Below, in pieces: positions 19,149 through 28,071 of a stretch of 40,370 nt of DNA (positions are counted from its first letter, which is position 1; each line of letters starts with the position of its first letter). Source of the stretch: Burkholderiales bacterium (lineage in GTDB: Bacteria; Pseudomonadota; Gammaproteobacteria; Burkholderiales; JABEVD01); the NCBI GenBank assembly GCA_013044025.1, contig JABEVD010000125.1, forward strand, positions 1 through 40,370, given 5' to 3'. The translations under genes and the position numbers were made by a program. The notes beneath the pieces were generated by a model. That model had not been told where the DNA came from. It did not search any database and saw nothing but the letters and a program-made list of their open reading frames with translations.

Positions 19149-20261
19149 TTACAACCCGACAATCCTGCGCAGCAACCTGGAAAGCATTCCTCCCTTGGCT
19201 TCGTCCTTCACGAGCACCGGCTCGACGGGCGGCGTCTCGGCCGCTTCTCGTCTGGATTCGATGACATCGAGCAAGCCGATGCTGTAGGCTGCAGAAAGAA
19301 AATCAAAAAGATTCGCAGGCGGTACATTCAGCATGCGCACCGCGACAGGAAGACTGGAAGGCGACCTCACCAGGAAAGCGGCCATCCGGAGCGCATTCGG
19401 GATGGGCGCCATGCGCGTCAGATTCGGCCAGTATTTCAGCTTGACCGGCGCATGCACCGGGATTCCGTCCGGCAGCCTGCCGCGGCTCGTCCAGATCGCC
19501 ACCTGCCAGAGCAGCCCGACGAAATTGGAGACCACGATGTTGCGGTTGTCCGGCTTGTCTTCCTTCTGCAGCGCACGGGTGGTGATGATCACCCCCTCGT
19601 TTTCGCATGCGTTTTTCAACTGAGTCAGATCCTGAAGCACCATCACCCTTTCCTGCTCCGGAAACACGATGAGGCTGTTCTGGTTTGCGATCATCACCAT
19701 GCTCGGGCGCTTCGCCTGCAGGATTTCCTGCAAGGTGCCGAGCAGTCCGCGAGTCGGATCGAAACGACCGACCTGCTCCGGCATCTTCTGCATGGCAGGC
19801 TGCGAGGAAGGCGCGTTCACCGAAGAAGGAACCGGCTGGGATGCGAGTTCCGGCTGTGCATTCTGCACGACTTGCAGCGGCGGGGACTGGGGCGGGGACT
19901 GGGGCGGATTCTGCCGGCCCGGCGTGGTGCGCTCCGATAACACCTGGCGCAACAGGGGGAACAGCGTTTCGATCCTGACCGGCTTCACCAGCACCGGCAC
20001 CGGCGCATCCGGCAGGGAAATCATGCTGACGATGAGGGTCGGCAGGTCCGGATTTTCACTGCCATGGTTTTCCCAAAGCAGGTTGCCGTCCACGCAGTCC
20101 ATATCTACGATGGCAAGATCAGGCTTCATGCCGATCGCATCCTCGGCCAGTTCGTACCTTTGCATGGTGTGCATCTTGAATGCCATGCGAAACACAGCCT
20201 GCTTGCGACTGTCCATGCCCACCGTCTTTACACAAATCACCTTGTTTTGCGTCGCGCTCAT
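19149..20261 (-). CDS. uncharacterised protein with degenerate N-terminal receiver-like domain
   Basis: KPDLAIVDMDCVDGNLL and PVPVLVKPVRIETLFPLL resemble receiver beta3/beta5, but the beta1 acidic pair is absent; central Q/P-rich linker; conserved-looking C-terminal region; SD GAGGAA. Confidence 0.7.
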   Translation of the reverse strand: MSATQNKVICVKTVGMDSRKQAVFRMAFKMHTMQRYELAEDAIGMKPDLAIVDMDCVDGNLLWENHGSENPDLPTLIVSMISLPDAPVPVLVKPVRIETLFPLLRQVLSERTTPGRQNPPQSPPQSPPLQVVQNAQPELASQPVPSSVNAPSSQPAMQKMPEQVGRFDPTRGLLGTLQEILQAKRPSMVMIANQNSLIVFPEQERVMVLQDLTQLKNACENEGVIITTRALQKEDKPDNRNIVVSNFVGLLWQVAIWTSRGRLPDGIPVHAPVKLKYWPNLTRMAPIPNALRMAAFLVRSPSSLPVAVRMLNVPPANLFDFLSAAYSIGLLDVIESRREAAETPPVEPVLVKDEAKGGMLSRLLRRIVGL

Positions 20262-20271
20262 CTTGCGTTCC

Positions 20272-21789
20272 TCATGCTGCGATCTGTTGTGTTCTTAGCT
20301 GCAGGCGCTTGTACAAACTGTTCATCATGGAAATCACTTCGGCCGGCGGCCTTTGCGCACGCTTCTTGATTTCCGAAGCCATGCTGGTGAAGCGCGCAAG
20401 CGCGTCCATGCGATCGTACAAATCGAGCAGCGGCCTGTAGAGCTGCACTTTCTGCGGATCGGCAAGAATTTCACGTTCGAGCAGTTCGAGCGCTTCGTCG
20501 ATCTGCCCATATTCGATATAGGAATCCACTTCGGCCAGGACCGCGTCTCCATCGTGCCCGGTTTCGTAGGTCTCGTTGGATACCGATGCGCTTACGAGAT
20601 CCAGCCCTTTCGAAGTCACCATTTCGACCGGATAATATCCGAAATTCCTGCCGATTGCCTCGAGATGGCGCCGCTCCTTCGCCTGAGCAAGCGCTTCCAG
20701 AACCGGATGAGTCCCCATCGAGAACCCCACGCCGAGCAGCCTTTCCTTCAGGTCGCTGCCATAATTGTCCAGCACGTTGAAAAGCTGCCAGAGCGTCTTC
20801 GCATATTCGTCGACTTCCTTCCTGAAGTAATACAGCTTCAGGATTTCGGTGAAATTGACCAGCGCTTTGGGCTGCTCGACAATCGCGCGCTTCAGGACCG
20901 GAATCGCGCATTCGTAATTCTGGAAGGAAAGATACAGTTTCGCAGCCAGCGCTGCAGGAACCAGGGTATCGATTACATCGCGCTCCTGGCTGGAAAGCGG
21001 ATCCAGCGGTGCAGTCCCTTCCACCACCTGCTTGCCGAGGCGGGGCGCCGCACGCCTTTCGGCCGGGGGAGCGGCGGGCTTTTCCGCGGATTCCCGGATT
21101 TCTTCGCGCGCAGGAACGGGCCTGACCTCTTCCGGAGCGGGCGCGGCCGGCTTTGTCGGTTCCACCGGCGGGGCAGGCTTGGGCGCTTCCGGAACGCCGC
21201 CCAGGATGGAATTGATTTTTTCGAAACTGATTCCCAGGCAGGCTTCTGCGAACACCCGAAGCTGCAGGTTGCCGCTGTCTTCCTTGAGTCCTGCGACGAA
21301 CGCCCGCTTGAGGAAATCGGCTCGCTCGCCCGCCTCCGACAATTTTTCCAGAACCAGCGCGTAATTGTCGATCTGGCTGAGCTGGAAATAAACCTGGAGC
21401 AGCTTGCGCAAGGCATTGAGGTCGGAATGGCCGGCGCTGCTGTCTACATACCAGCGCAACGTCTCCGCGGCCCGCTCGTAGTATCCGTATTCGATATAGA
21501 TGTCCACGCCCTCGAGGGGATCGACCTCGCTGACCTCGATGACTTCGCTGGTGCGAACGCCGGCTGTCTGCGCCTCGACTTCTGGCGCAGCACTTTCCTG
21601 CGCGCTCCATTGTCCGGCCTCGTTCTTCCTCGACTTGATCTTCTGTACCGCAAGCTTCTTCGCAGCCATCGACCTGTTTCGATGGACCAGGAAAAACAGC
21701 GCCGCGATCAGCACGATCACGCCTGCTGCTGCGCCAAGCGTGACCGGGTCGGCCAGGATTTCCTCAACTTGTTCGATCAGATCCTCCAT
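20272..21789 (-). CDS. FimV-like membrane-anchored TPR protein
   Basis: Single N-terminal TM (LGAAAGVIVLIAALFFLVH) and two FimV-type segments (SEVDPLEGVDIYIEYGYYERAAETLRWYV; LAEVDSYIEYGQIDEALELLEREI) with helical repeats between; no LysM. Confidence 0.7.
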   Translation of the reverse strand: MEDLIEQVEEILADPVTLGAAAGVIVLIAALFFLVHRNRSMAAKKLAVQKIKSRKNEAGQWSAQESAAPEVEAQTAGVRTSEVIEVSEVDPLEGVDIYIEYGYYERAAETLRWYVDSSAGHSDLNALRKLLQVYFQLSQIDNYALVLEKLSEAGERADFLKRAFVAGLKEDSGNLQLRVFAEACLGISFEKINSILGGVPEAPKPAPPVEPTKPAAPAPEEVRPVPAREEIRESAEKPAAPPAERRAAPRLGKQVVEGTAPLDPLSSQERDVIDTLVPAALAAKLYLSFQNYECAIPVLKRAIVEQPKALVNFTEILKLYYFRKEVDEYAKTLWQLFNVLDNYGSDLKERLLGVGFSMGTHPVLEALAQAKERRHLEAIGRNFGYYPVEMVTSKGLDLVSASVSNETYETGHDGDAVLAEVDSYIEYGQIDEALELLEREILADPQKVQLYRPLLDLYDRMDALARFTSMASEIKKRAQRPPAEVISMMNSLYKRLQLRTQQIAA

Positions 21790-21807
21790 TGACCGGCGTA
21801 TTCCTGC

Positions 21808-22578
21808 TTACGGAACCTGATAGTCCGCCTCGGTCACGAGATCCGTCCCGCACTCCAGAGTCTCGATCCAGTCGATGAAGCGGTTCACCATTTCCTTTCC
21901 CTTGAAATAGCCGCCATGCTGGGGAACGATGCATTCGATATCGAGTTTCCTGCCCATGGCCGCCCACAGTCTGCAAACCTTGTTGTTCGACATGTAGCGC
22001 TGATGAAAGCCCACCGAATGAGCGGTCTCGAGATGCCTGTCGAAATCCGCGATCGGCTGACCTGCCTGGGCTCCATCCATCAGGGAAGCGCCCATGTCTC
22101 CAGAAAACAGGATCTTGCTGACCGGATCATAGACCTGGAAATTGCCCACCGCATGCAGATAATGCGCCGGAACGATCTTGAGTTCGGTTTCCCCGAGCTT
22201 CAGGTTCATTCCGCCTGGCTGGACCGGAATGACGCGTCCTTCCGTCAGTCCCTTGACACAGAAATGCGGCAGGAATCGCTCCCATTCCCTGGCGATCACG
22301 ATGTTCGCATCGGTGATCAGCAGCCAGCCGTTTGCGGACGCGATGATGTCCGGATCCTCATGGGAAGCAAAAATGTATCGGGTATGCGAAGGCAGGACAT
22401 AATTGGCCATCTCCGCGAGCAGGTGCTTGTAGGTCAGATTGCCTCCCGGATCGAGAAGCATGGACTCTCCGTTGTCGACGATGAGAAACTGGTTGGACTG
22501 GATACCCTCTCCCTGAACCAGTTCGGTAAAGGCGATACATTTGTGGCTTCCATCGTCATAAAGTACTACTGCAGGCAT
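21808..22578 (-). CDS. ODP/flavodiiron-like metallo-beta-lactamase fold protein (candidate oxygen-binding diiron sensor)
   Basis: IFASHEDPDIIASANGWL, VPAHYLHAVGNFQVYDPVSKILFSGDMGAS, IVPQHGGYFKGKEM metal-ligand motifs; no flavodoxin domain; strong SD GGGAGGGGGA before ATG 22578. Confidence 0.82.
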   Translation of the reverse strand: MPAVVLYDDGSHKCIAFTELVQGEGIQSNQFLIVDNGESMLLDPGGNLTYKHLLAEMANYVLPSHTRYIFASHEDPDIIASANGWLLITDANIVIAREWERFLPHFCVKGLTEGRVIPVQPGGMNLKLGETELKIVPAHYLHAVGNFQVYDPVSKILFSGDMGASLMDGAQAGQPIADFDRHLETAHSVGFHQRYMSNNKVCRLWAAMGRKLDIECIVPQHGGYFKGKEMVNRFIDWIETLECGTDLVTEADYQVP

Positions 22579-22644
22579 TCCCCCTCCCAGCCGGCGCGCA
22601 TTGCTTGCCACGCACCATTTTCATTTTGGACACCAACATCCGGA

Positions 22645-23019
22645 TCACATCGTATGTGTCAGGCGAGCCGTTTTGGCTGCGCCACCGAGATGCTCCTCAA
22701 TTTTTCTCCGCAACATCTTGCTGTTGTCGCTTTCGTCGAAATGAACTCCGACGCCCTGCAAACGCCCGCCGTGACAACCCTTGGGCGTGATCCAAGTCAC
22801 CTCGCCGTTGGCCAGGATCTTCTCCGGCGCATCCATCAGGCTGAGCAATATGAACACTTCGTCCCTCAACTTGTAGGGGTGAACCGTAGGAATGAAGATC
22901 CCCCCGTTCTTCAGGAAAGGAATGTAGGCGGCTGCAAGGGCCGCCTTGTCCTTGACCGAAAGCGCGAGCATCTTCGGAATATCGGGCGCGGCCGCCTTCG
23001 TCGCAGTTACGTTTGTCAT
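22645..23019 (-). CDS. PilZ domain protein (type IV pilus PilZ-like)
   Basis: LALSVKDKAALAAAYIPFLKNGGIFIPTVHPYKLRDEVFILLSLMDAPEKILANGEVTWITPKGCHGGRLQGVGVHF. Confidence 0.88.
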   Translation of the reverse strand: MTNVTATKAAAPDIPKMLALSVKDKAALAAAYIPFLKNGGIFIPTVHPYKLRDEVFILLSLMDAPEKILANGEVTWITPKGCHGGRLQGVGVHFDESDNSKMLRRKIEEHLGGAAKTARLTHTM

Positions 23020-23144
23020 GTCTCCGTGACGCCCTCATTCCGGACCGTATTCATGGCCTCGCCGGATTGACCGAATTTACGGTGCCGGACGATAAGTCGC
23101 AGCCAGTCCGGGGCAACCGCCTTGTCCAAGATCACTTCCTTCAC
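23016..23144 (-). CDS. putative small protein (about 42 aa) translationally coupled to the PilZ gene
   Basis: GTG-started frame VKEVILDKAVAPDWLRLIVRHRKFGQSGEAMNTVRNEGVTET, stop TGA overlapping the PilZ ATG (ATGA); SD-like AGGAAGG upstream; upstream in-frame GTGs at 23153 and 23162. Confidence 0.45.
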   Translation of the reverse strand: MKEVILDKAVAPDWLRLIVRHRKFGQSGEAMNTVRNEGVTET

Positions 23145-23231
23145 TTCATCCACCTTCCTCACAGAATATCAAGCGTATGAAGCCTGAAACAGAATCCAAC
23201 GCAGAAACCATACCGGCAGGAATGCTTAGGC

Positions 23232-23261
23232 AGTATAGCGCCTGTCAAAGAATTTAATCAA
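23232..23261 (-). promoter_or_regulatory. candidate sigma70 promoter for the PilZ-to-roadblock operon
   Basis: Minus strand TTGATT (23261-23256) - 18 bp - TATACT (23237-23232). Confidence 0.4.
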
Positions 23262-23307
23262 GTCCGGCCAATACCATGCGCATTATATATGCAATATGGA
23301 TGCAACT

Positions 23308-24024
23308 TCAGAAGCTTTCGTTGCTTCCGAGATAGCGCCACTTCCCGGGCGGCAGCTCTCCCAACCTCACCTTTCCGATCCTGACCCGCTTCAATCCGGT
23401 CACCCTGAGACCGACGAGCTCGCACATTCTCCGGATCTGGCGTTTTTTCCCTTCCTTCAGGATGAATTTCAACTGGTCTTCGTTCTGCCTGCTGACCCTT
23501 GCCGGTTTCAGCGCCACGCCATCCAGGGAAAGGCCGTGATTGAGGAGCGCGAGCCCCCGATCGTCCAGCCTGCCTTGCACCCGAACCAGGTATTCCTTTT
23601 CGATTTCGGAAGACTCCCCGATCAGCAGTTTCGCGATCGTGCCATCCTGGGTCAGCACCAGGAGACCGGTGGAATCGATATCCAGCCTGCCCGCCGGGGC
23701 AAGCCCTTTCAGATGGTCCGGAGAAAAGGTTTTTCCCTCCCCATGCATCGATTCACGGTTGACGAGCGAAACCGCGGCCTTGTATCCCTTTTCCGGCTGA
23801 CCGGAAACGTAACCCACGGGCTTGTGGAGCAAGATGGTGACGGGCGCCACGCGACGAGCCTCCCTGGAGAGGGAAATCTTCTGGGCGGGGTCGATCCTGG
23901 TGCCGAGTTCGGTCACTTTCTGCCCGTCCACATACACCCATCCCATCGAGATGAAATGATCCGCCTCCCGGCGCGATGCGATGCCCCGCTCGGACATCAG
24001 CTTGGAAATCCTGACCTTTTCCAT
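23308..24024 (-). CDS. RsuA-family pseudouridine synthase (RluF/RluB-like)
   Basis: S4 domain [52 protein letters not shown] catalytic motif. Confidence 0.92.
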   Translation of the reverse strand: MEKVRISKLMSERGIASRREADHFISMGWVYVDGQKVTELGTRIDPAQKISLSREARRVAPVTILLHKPVGYVSGQPEKGYKAAVSLVNRESMHGEGKTFSPDHLKGLAPAGRLDIDSTGLLVLTQDGTIAKLLIGESSEIEKEYLVRVQGRLDDRGLALLNHGLSLDGVALKPARVSRQNEDQLKFILKEGKKRQIRRMCELVGLRVTGLKRVRIGKVRLGELPPGKWRYLGSNESF

Positions 24025-25391
24025 CAATTGGGCTCGAACCAGGCAAGTTTCTCGCGCAGGCTCACCACGCCGCCCACGATGATGAGGGTGGGGGGCGTGA
24101 GTTTCGCATCCATGGCGATCCGGTAGAGATTCGCGAGCGTACCGGTCAGGACTTTCTGGTTCCGGGTGGTTCCCTGCTGCACCACGGCCGCGGGAGTCGA
24201 TTCTGGCAATCCGTGCTCGATGAGCTTCGAACAGAGCACTTCGAGTCCGGTGAGCCCCATGTATACAACCACGGTCTGACGCGGTCTTGCCAGCATCTCC
24301 CAGTCCAGATCCATGCTGCCGTCCTTGAGGTGCCCGGTAACGAACACGCAGGACTGGGCATGATCGCGATGGGTGAGCGGGATGCCGGCATAACTCGCCA
24401 CCCCGGCTGCGGCGGTGATGCCGGGCACGACCTGGAAAGTGACGCCTCGCGCGGAAAGGGTCTCGATTTCCTCCCCTCCCCTGCCGAAAATGAAGGGATC
24501 CCCGCCCTTGAGCCTCAACACGCGCTTTCCTTCCTTCGCGAGCCTCACCAGGAATTCGTTGATTTCCTCCTGGGGCATGGCGTGATCGCTCTTTTTCTTG
24601 CCGACATAGATGCGGGTCGCATCGCGCCTCGTCATCTCCAGGATGGGCTTGGAGACCAGATTGTCATAGAGCACCACATCGGCCTTGTGCATGAGGCGAA
24701 GCGCGCGAAAGGTGAGGAGATCCGGGTCTCCCGGCCCTGCGCCGACCAGATACACTTCTCCCTGGTGAATTGCGCCTTCCTGCAACCCCTCTTCCAGCAT
24801 CGCCTCGGCGCGCTTCTCGTCTCCGAGCAGCACCTTTTCTGCGATCTTCCCTTCGAAAACGTCCTCCCAGAAAATCCTTCTTTCGGAAGGACTCGAAATT
24901 TTCTGCTTCACCTTTTCGCGAAAACGCGCGGCGAAGGAAGCGAGCCTGCCATATCCTTCCGGAATCAGCGACTCGAAGCGGGCGCGCAACAGGCGGGCCA
25001 GCACCGGAGAAGCCCCTCCAGTGGAAAAAGCCACCATGAGCGGAGAACGGTCCAGGATGGAAGGCATGACGAAGGAGCAAAGATCCGGGTTGTCGACCAC
25101 GTTCACCGGAATGTTTCTTTCCCGGGCGAGCCTGGAAACCTCCACATTGACTTCGCGGTCGTCGGTTGCCGCGATCGCAAGGGTCATTCCATCGAGATGC
25201 TGGGCGGAGAATCTTTCGGCAACATGCTCCACTTCGAGCCTGTCGAAACCTTCCGAGAGCGTGGGCGAGACCACCTTCACTTTCGCCCCGGACTGGGCCA
25301 GGATGGAAGCTTTCCTGAGGGCGACCTCCCCGCCGCCCACCACCAGGCAGGTCTTTTGCTTCAGATCGAGAAAAATCGGGAAATAATCCAT
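24024..25391 (-). CDS. cysG: siroheme synthase (dehydrogenase/ferrochelatase plus uroporphyrinogen-III C-methyltransferase)
   Basis: [28 protein letters not shown] ... [35 protein letters not shown]; start internal to the longer listed ORF. Confidence 0.95.
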   Translation of the reverse strand: MDYFPIFLDLKQKTCLVVGGGEVALRKASILAQSGAKVKVVSPTLSEGFDRLEVEHVAERFSAQHLDGMTLAIAATDDREVNVEVSRLARERNIPVNVVDNPDLCSFVMPSILDRSPLMVAFSTGGASPVLARLLRARFESLIPEGYGRLASFAARFREKVKQKISSPSERRIFWEDVFEGKIAEKVLLGDEKRAEAMLEEGLQEGAIHQGEVYLVGAGPGDPDLLTFRALRLMHKADVVLYDNLVSKPILEMTRRDATRIYVGKKKSDHAMPQEEINEFLVRLAKEGKRVLRLKGGDPFIFGRGGEEIETLSARGVTFQVVPGITAAAGVASYAGIPLTHRDHAQSCVFVTGHLKDGSMDLDWEMLARPRQTVVVYMGLTGLEVLCSKLIEHGLPESTPAAVVQQGTTRNQKVLTGTLANLYRIAMDAKLTPPTLIIVGGVVSLREKLAWFEPN

Positions 25392-26380
25392 CACGCAACC
25401 CTCGCGGCAAAGGAAATGTCGCGCCCGCTCCACCATTGCGCGGCCATCCTTTCCGCCTCCTCCAGACTCGACAGGCGCAGGTGGTATTTGAGCACGACGG
25501 CTGCGGTTCCGATCACGCTCATTCTGCCGTATTCGTCGTCGATTTCGCCGCGCCAGAGCTTGCCGATCCTCGACGCATCCATTTCCTCGTCCTTGACATG
25601 GCGCGCGGCGAAAAGCGCAGGCCATTCCTCTTCCCCCGGATGACCATCGATCACCGATTTCACCTTGCAGACGAGGTCCGGATTGCGCTCGGCCTCCCCA
25701 CCTTCTCCCTTGAAAACGATCAGGTTTTCTCCGAGAAGCTGCGCCGCTCCCTGATGGGAATCGAGATAGCCTGGGTGAAAAATGCCCTGAACGGAAAGCG
25801 CTGCTTTTGCGGGATTCAACATCCTGCCGATGGTGTGCACCGGCGAGCGCAGGCCGAAAAGCGAACGGAGATCCATGATTTTCTGGAGTTGAGGGCTCAG
25901 GGACGCGAACTCCACGAAGGCGAATCCCTTCTCCTTCACCCGGGATACGGCCGCTTCCGCAGAGGAAACAGGCTTGATTCCGAGGGAAGCGAGCGCGGCC
26001 GCCGCATACACCCGCTCGTCGCTCCCCGATACGCCGTGCATCAGCACGGAAATGCCGCGGCTCGCAAGCAGCAATGCGGAAAGCACATACCAGGGCAACT
26101 GCCTGCGCTTTCCGGCATAGCTCGACCAGTCGATATCGACTGCGGCTTCCGGGACCCCGATCGAATTCCTGGCTGCAGAAACGAATCCGGCCAGTTCTTC
26201 CGGGGTCTCCTCCTTCACCCGAAGCAGCATGAGAAAAGCGCCCAGTTGCACCGGCTCGACTTTCCCGGAAAGGATCATGCCCATGGCATCGCTCGCCTCT
26301 TGCCTGCTCAGGGCGCGCGAACCCTGCCTTCCCTTGCCAAGCGTCCGGATGTATTGCGCGAAAGGATGTTCTTCAGTCAT
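25391..26380 (-). CDS. anthranilate phosphoribosyltransferase-like protein (YbiB/TrpD2 family)
   Basis: MTEEHPFAQYIRTLGKGRQGSRALSRQEASDAMGMILSGKVEPVQLGAFLMLLRVKEET; SVLMHGV; stop overlaps the cysG start. Confidence 0.88.
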   Translation of the reverse strand: MTEEHPFAQYIRTLGKGRQGSRALSRQEASDAMGMILSGKVEPVQLGAFLMLLRVKEETPEELAGFVSAARNSIGVPEAAVDIDWSSYAGKRRQLPWYVLSALLLASRGISVLMHGVSGSDERVYAAAALASLGIKPVSSAEAAVSRVKEKGFAFVEFASLSPQLQKIMDLRSLFGLRSPVHTIGRMLNPAKAALSVQGIFHPGYLDSHQGAAQLLGENLIVFKGEGGEAERNPDLVCKVKSVIDGHPGEEEWPALFAARHVKDEEMDASRIGKLWRGEIDDEYGRMSVIGTAAVVLKYHLRLSSLEEAERMAAQWWSGRDISFAARVA

Positions 26381-26507
26381 TTGATCAAGCCTCGATGATA
26401 ATTGCTGGTGCCTCGGCCAAAGCCGGGACTCCCGCATAGATTATCACCAAAACGCCGATTTCGATCCCACCCTTTCGGATTATCCTGCAAGGAAGATCCG
26501 CTTCCGC

Positions 26508-27599
26508 TCAGAGATGCGAAACCAGGACCGAAATCTCCGCCGAATCATCCTGCAACTTGACGAAGGTGGTCAGATCCGATTCGCTGCGGCACCAGGCATG
26601 TCCCGGAGCGACCTCCAATTCCTGCATGCTGGAAACCGGCTCGAACTCGAACCCGCAAATCCGCACGCAGCTCGAGCAAGATCCCTTCAGGGCGAGATAA
26701 AAATGTTTCTCGGGAGGCGTCCGTTCGTCCACGATGCGCCGAATGCGCACTTCGCGCCCTTGCCTCGTCGAACGATGCTCGATCTCCAGCAGGCGAAAAT
26801 CCTGACCGGACGGGTTTCTCAGACACATCTGGTAATTCCTGTCCTGTCCAGGATAGATCCTGATGCTGAGCGGATTGGTCCCGTCCTCGCGGGCAATGCC
26901 CAGCCGAAAGGGCAGGATGGCGCCGTCGCGAACGTAGATCGGCATTTGCGACAGGTCCGCCAACAGGCTCCTGTACAATCTGCCGCCTTCCAGCGGTCGA
27001 GCAATCCCTTCCTCTTCGAACGGATACCATTTGCAACCGCGGGGAAGATAGACATCCCGGTAAGGCCGGGTGGGCAGATTCGCCGTCTCATGCCGGGTCA
27101 GGACCGGCGCGACCAGGAAGTCCCTGCCGATCGTGAACTGGTCTTCCAGATGGGCATACACGACCGGATCGTCCGGATCGTTCAGAAAAAGCGCGCGAAG
27201 CACCGGCATTCCGGTCTGGTCGCACTGGTAGGCCGCATCGAGATAAAGCTGGTTGAGACGCGAACGCAACTGGAAATATTTCCTGCAGTTTCCCGGCACC
27301 GGCTCGTCGAATCCGTAGGCTTCGATGAACTGGTTCCTGTAACCGCTGCAACACCAGGGAAGGAACGCGCCCAATTGCATCCAGCGCGTCATCAGTTCGT
27401 AATTTCCCCGGATGTTTCTTCCAACCGAATGCGCGAAGGAATCGTTCGAACAGGTATTGATCGGCACCCCGTGCAGTCCGAGCTTCAACACCTCAGAAAT
27501 GTTGAATCGAAGATCGTCCCAACTGGATGTCATATCGTCGGTCAACGGTCCTTTCTGCAGTTCTGCATGCCCGTCACTTGCGATCGTGAAATTTCGCAT
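26508..27599 (-). pseudogene. GH31 alpha-glucosidase C-terminal portion, N-terminally truncated
   Basis: RNFTIASDGHAELQKGPLTDDMTSSWDDLRFNISEVLKLGLHGVPINTCSNDSF...LMTRWMQLGAFLPWCC matches the GH31 acid/base region onward; nucleophile region and N-domain absent; in-frame TGA a few codons upstream of ATG. Confidence 0.75.
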
Positions 27600-27709
27600 A
27601 GCGTATGCCTGAATTGTATTGGAATGTTCGAAAACTCATTCTTTCCGAAAACGACCGGAACTATCGATACGGAATACAATTTAGGCGATTATTATGAAAA
27701 AGACAATAT

Positions 27710-27730
27710 GCATGAAATGGTTTTTCATGC
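27710..27730 (-). terminator. candidate terminator/attenuator hairpin downstream of cbpM
   Basis: GCATGAAA-TGGTT-TTTCATGC, perfect 8-bp stem; minus strand continues ATATTGTCTTTTT. Confidence 0.45.
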
Positions 27731-27757
27731 GTCAAGTAACCAGGCCTATGAAAAACC
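27719..27757. repeat. 10-bp perfect inverted repeat overlapping the 27710-27730 hairpin
   Basis: GGTTTTTCAT (27719-27728) and ATGAAAAACC (27748-27757). Confidence 0.6.
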
Positions 27758-27792
27758 GGGATAAAAACTCCGGAGGCCGGGTGAAACCAGAC

Positions 27793-28071
27793 TCATTCCG
27801 CGCAGCGCAGGCGGATCTTCAGTTCGTCGTTTTCTTCGAGAATGTCTGCAAACAGCGCAGCGAGCTCCGGGGAGGCATCGAAGTTTCTTTCCAGATCCCG
27901 CATCCTCCTCGCCCTCGCAAGCAGCCGGCTCGAAAAATGGCTGCGACTGGCTCCGGGAAAAAGCCCCTCTTCCACCCGAACCAGAAGCCATTCGACCTCG
28001 ACGAAAGTGGCTGCGGCCGCTTCCTCGATCGTCATCTCCTCGACCAGACAGGCTGTGAGCGCATCCTTCAT
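27793..28071 (-). CDS. cbpM: chaperone modulator CbpM
   Basis: Small MerR-like MTIEEAAAATFVEVEWLLVRVEEGLF; ATG overlaps the cbpA stop. Confidence 0.85.
   Translation of the reverse strand: MKDALTACLVEEMTIEEAAAATFVEVEWLLVRVEEGLFPGASRSHFSSRLLARARRMRDLERNFDASPELAALFADILEENDELKIRLRCAE

Noticed and set aside
19879-19907. Tandem 12-nt repeat ggcggggactgg (two copies plus partial)
   Set aside because: In frame in a Q/P-rich linker (PPQSPPQSPP) of the degenerate-receiver gene; ordinary low-complexity linker rather than a regulatory or CRISPR repeat.
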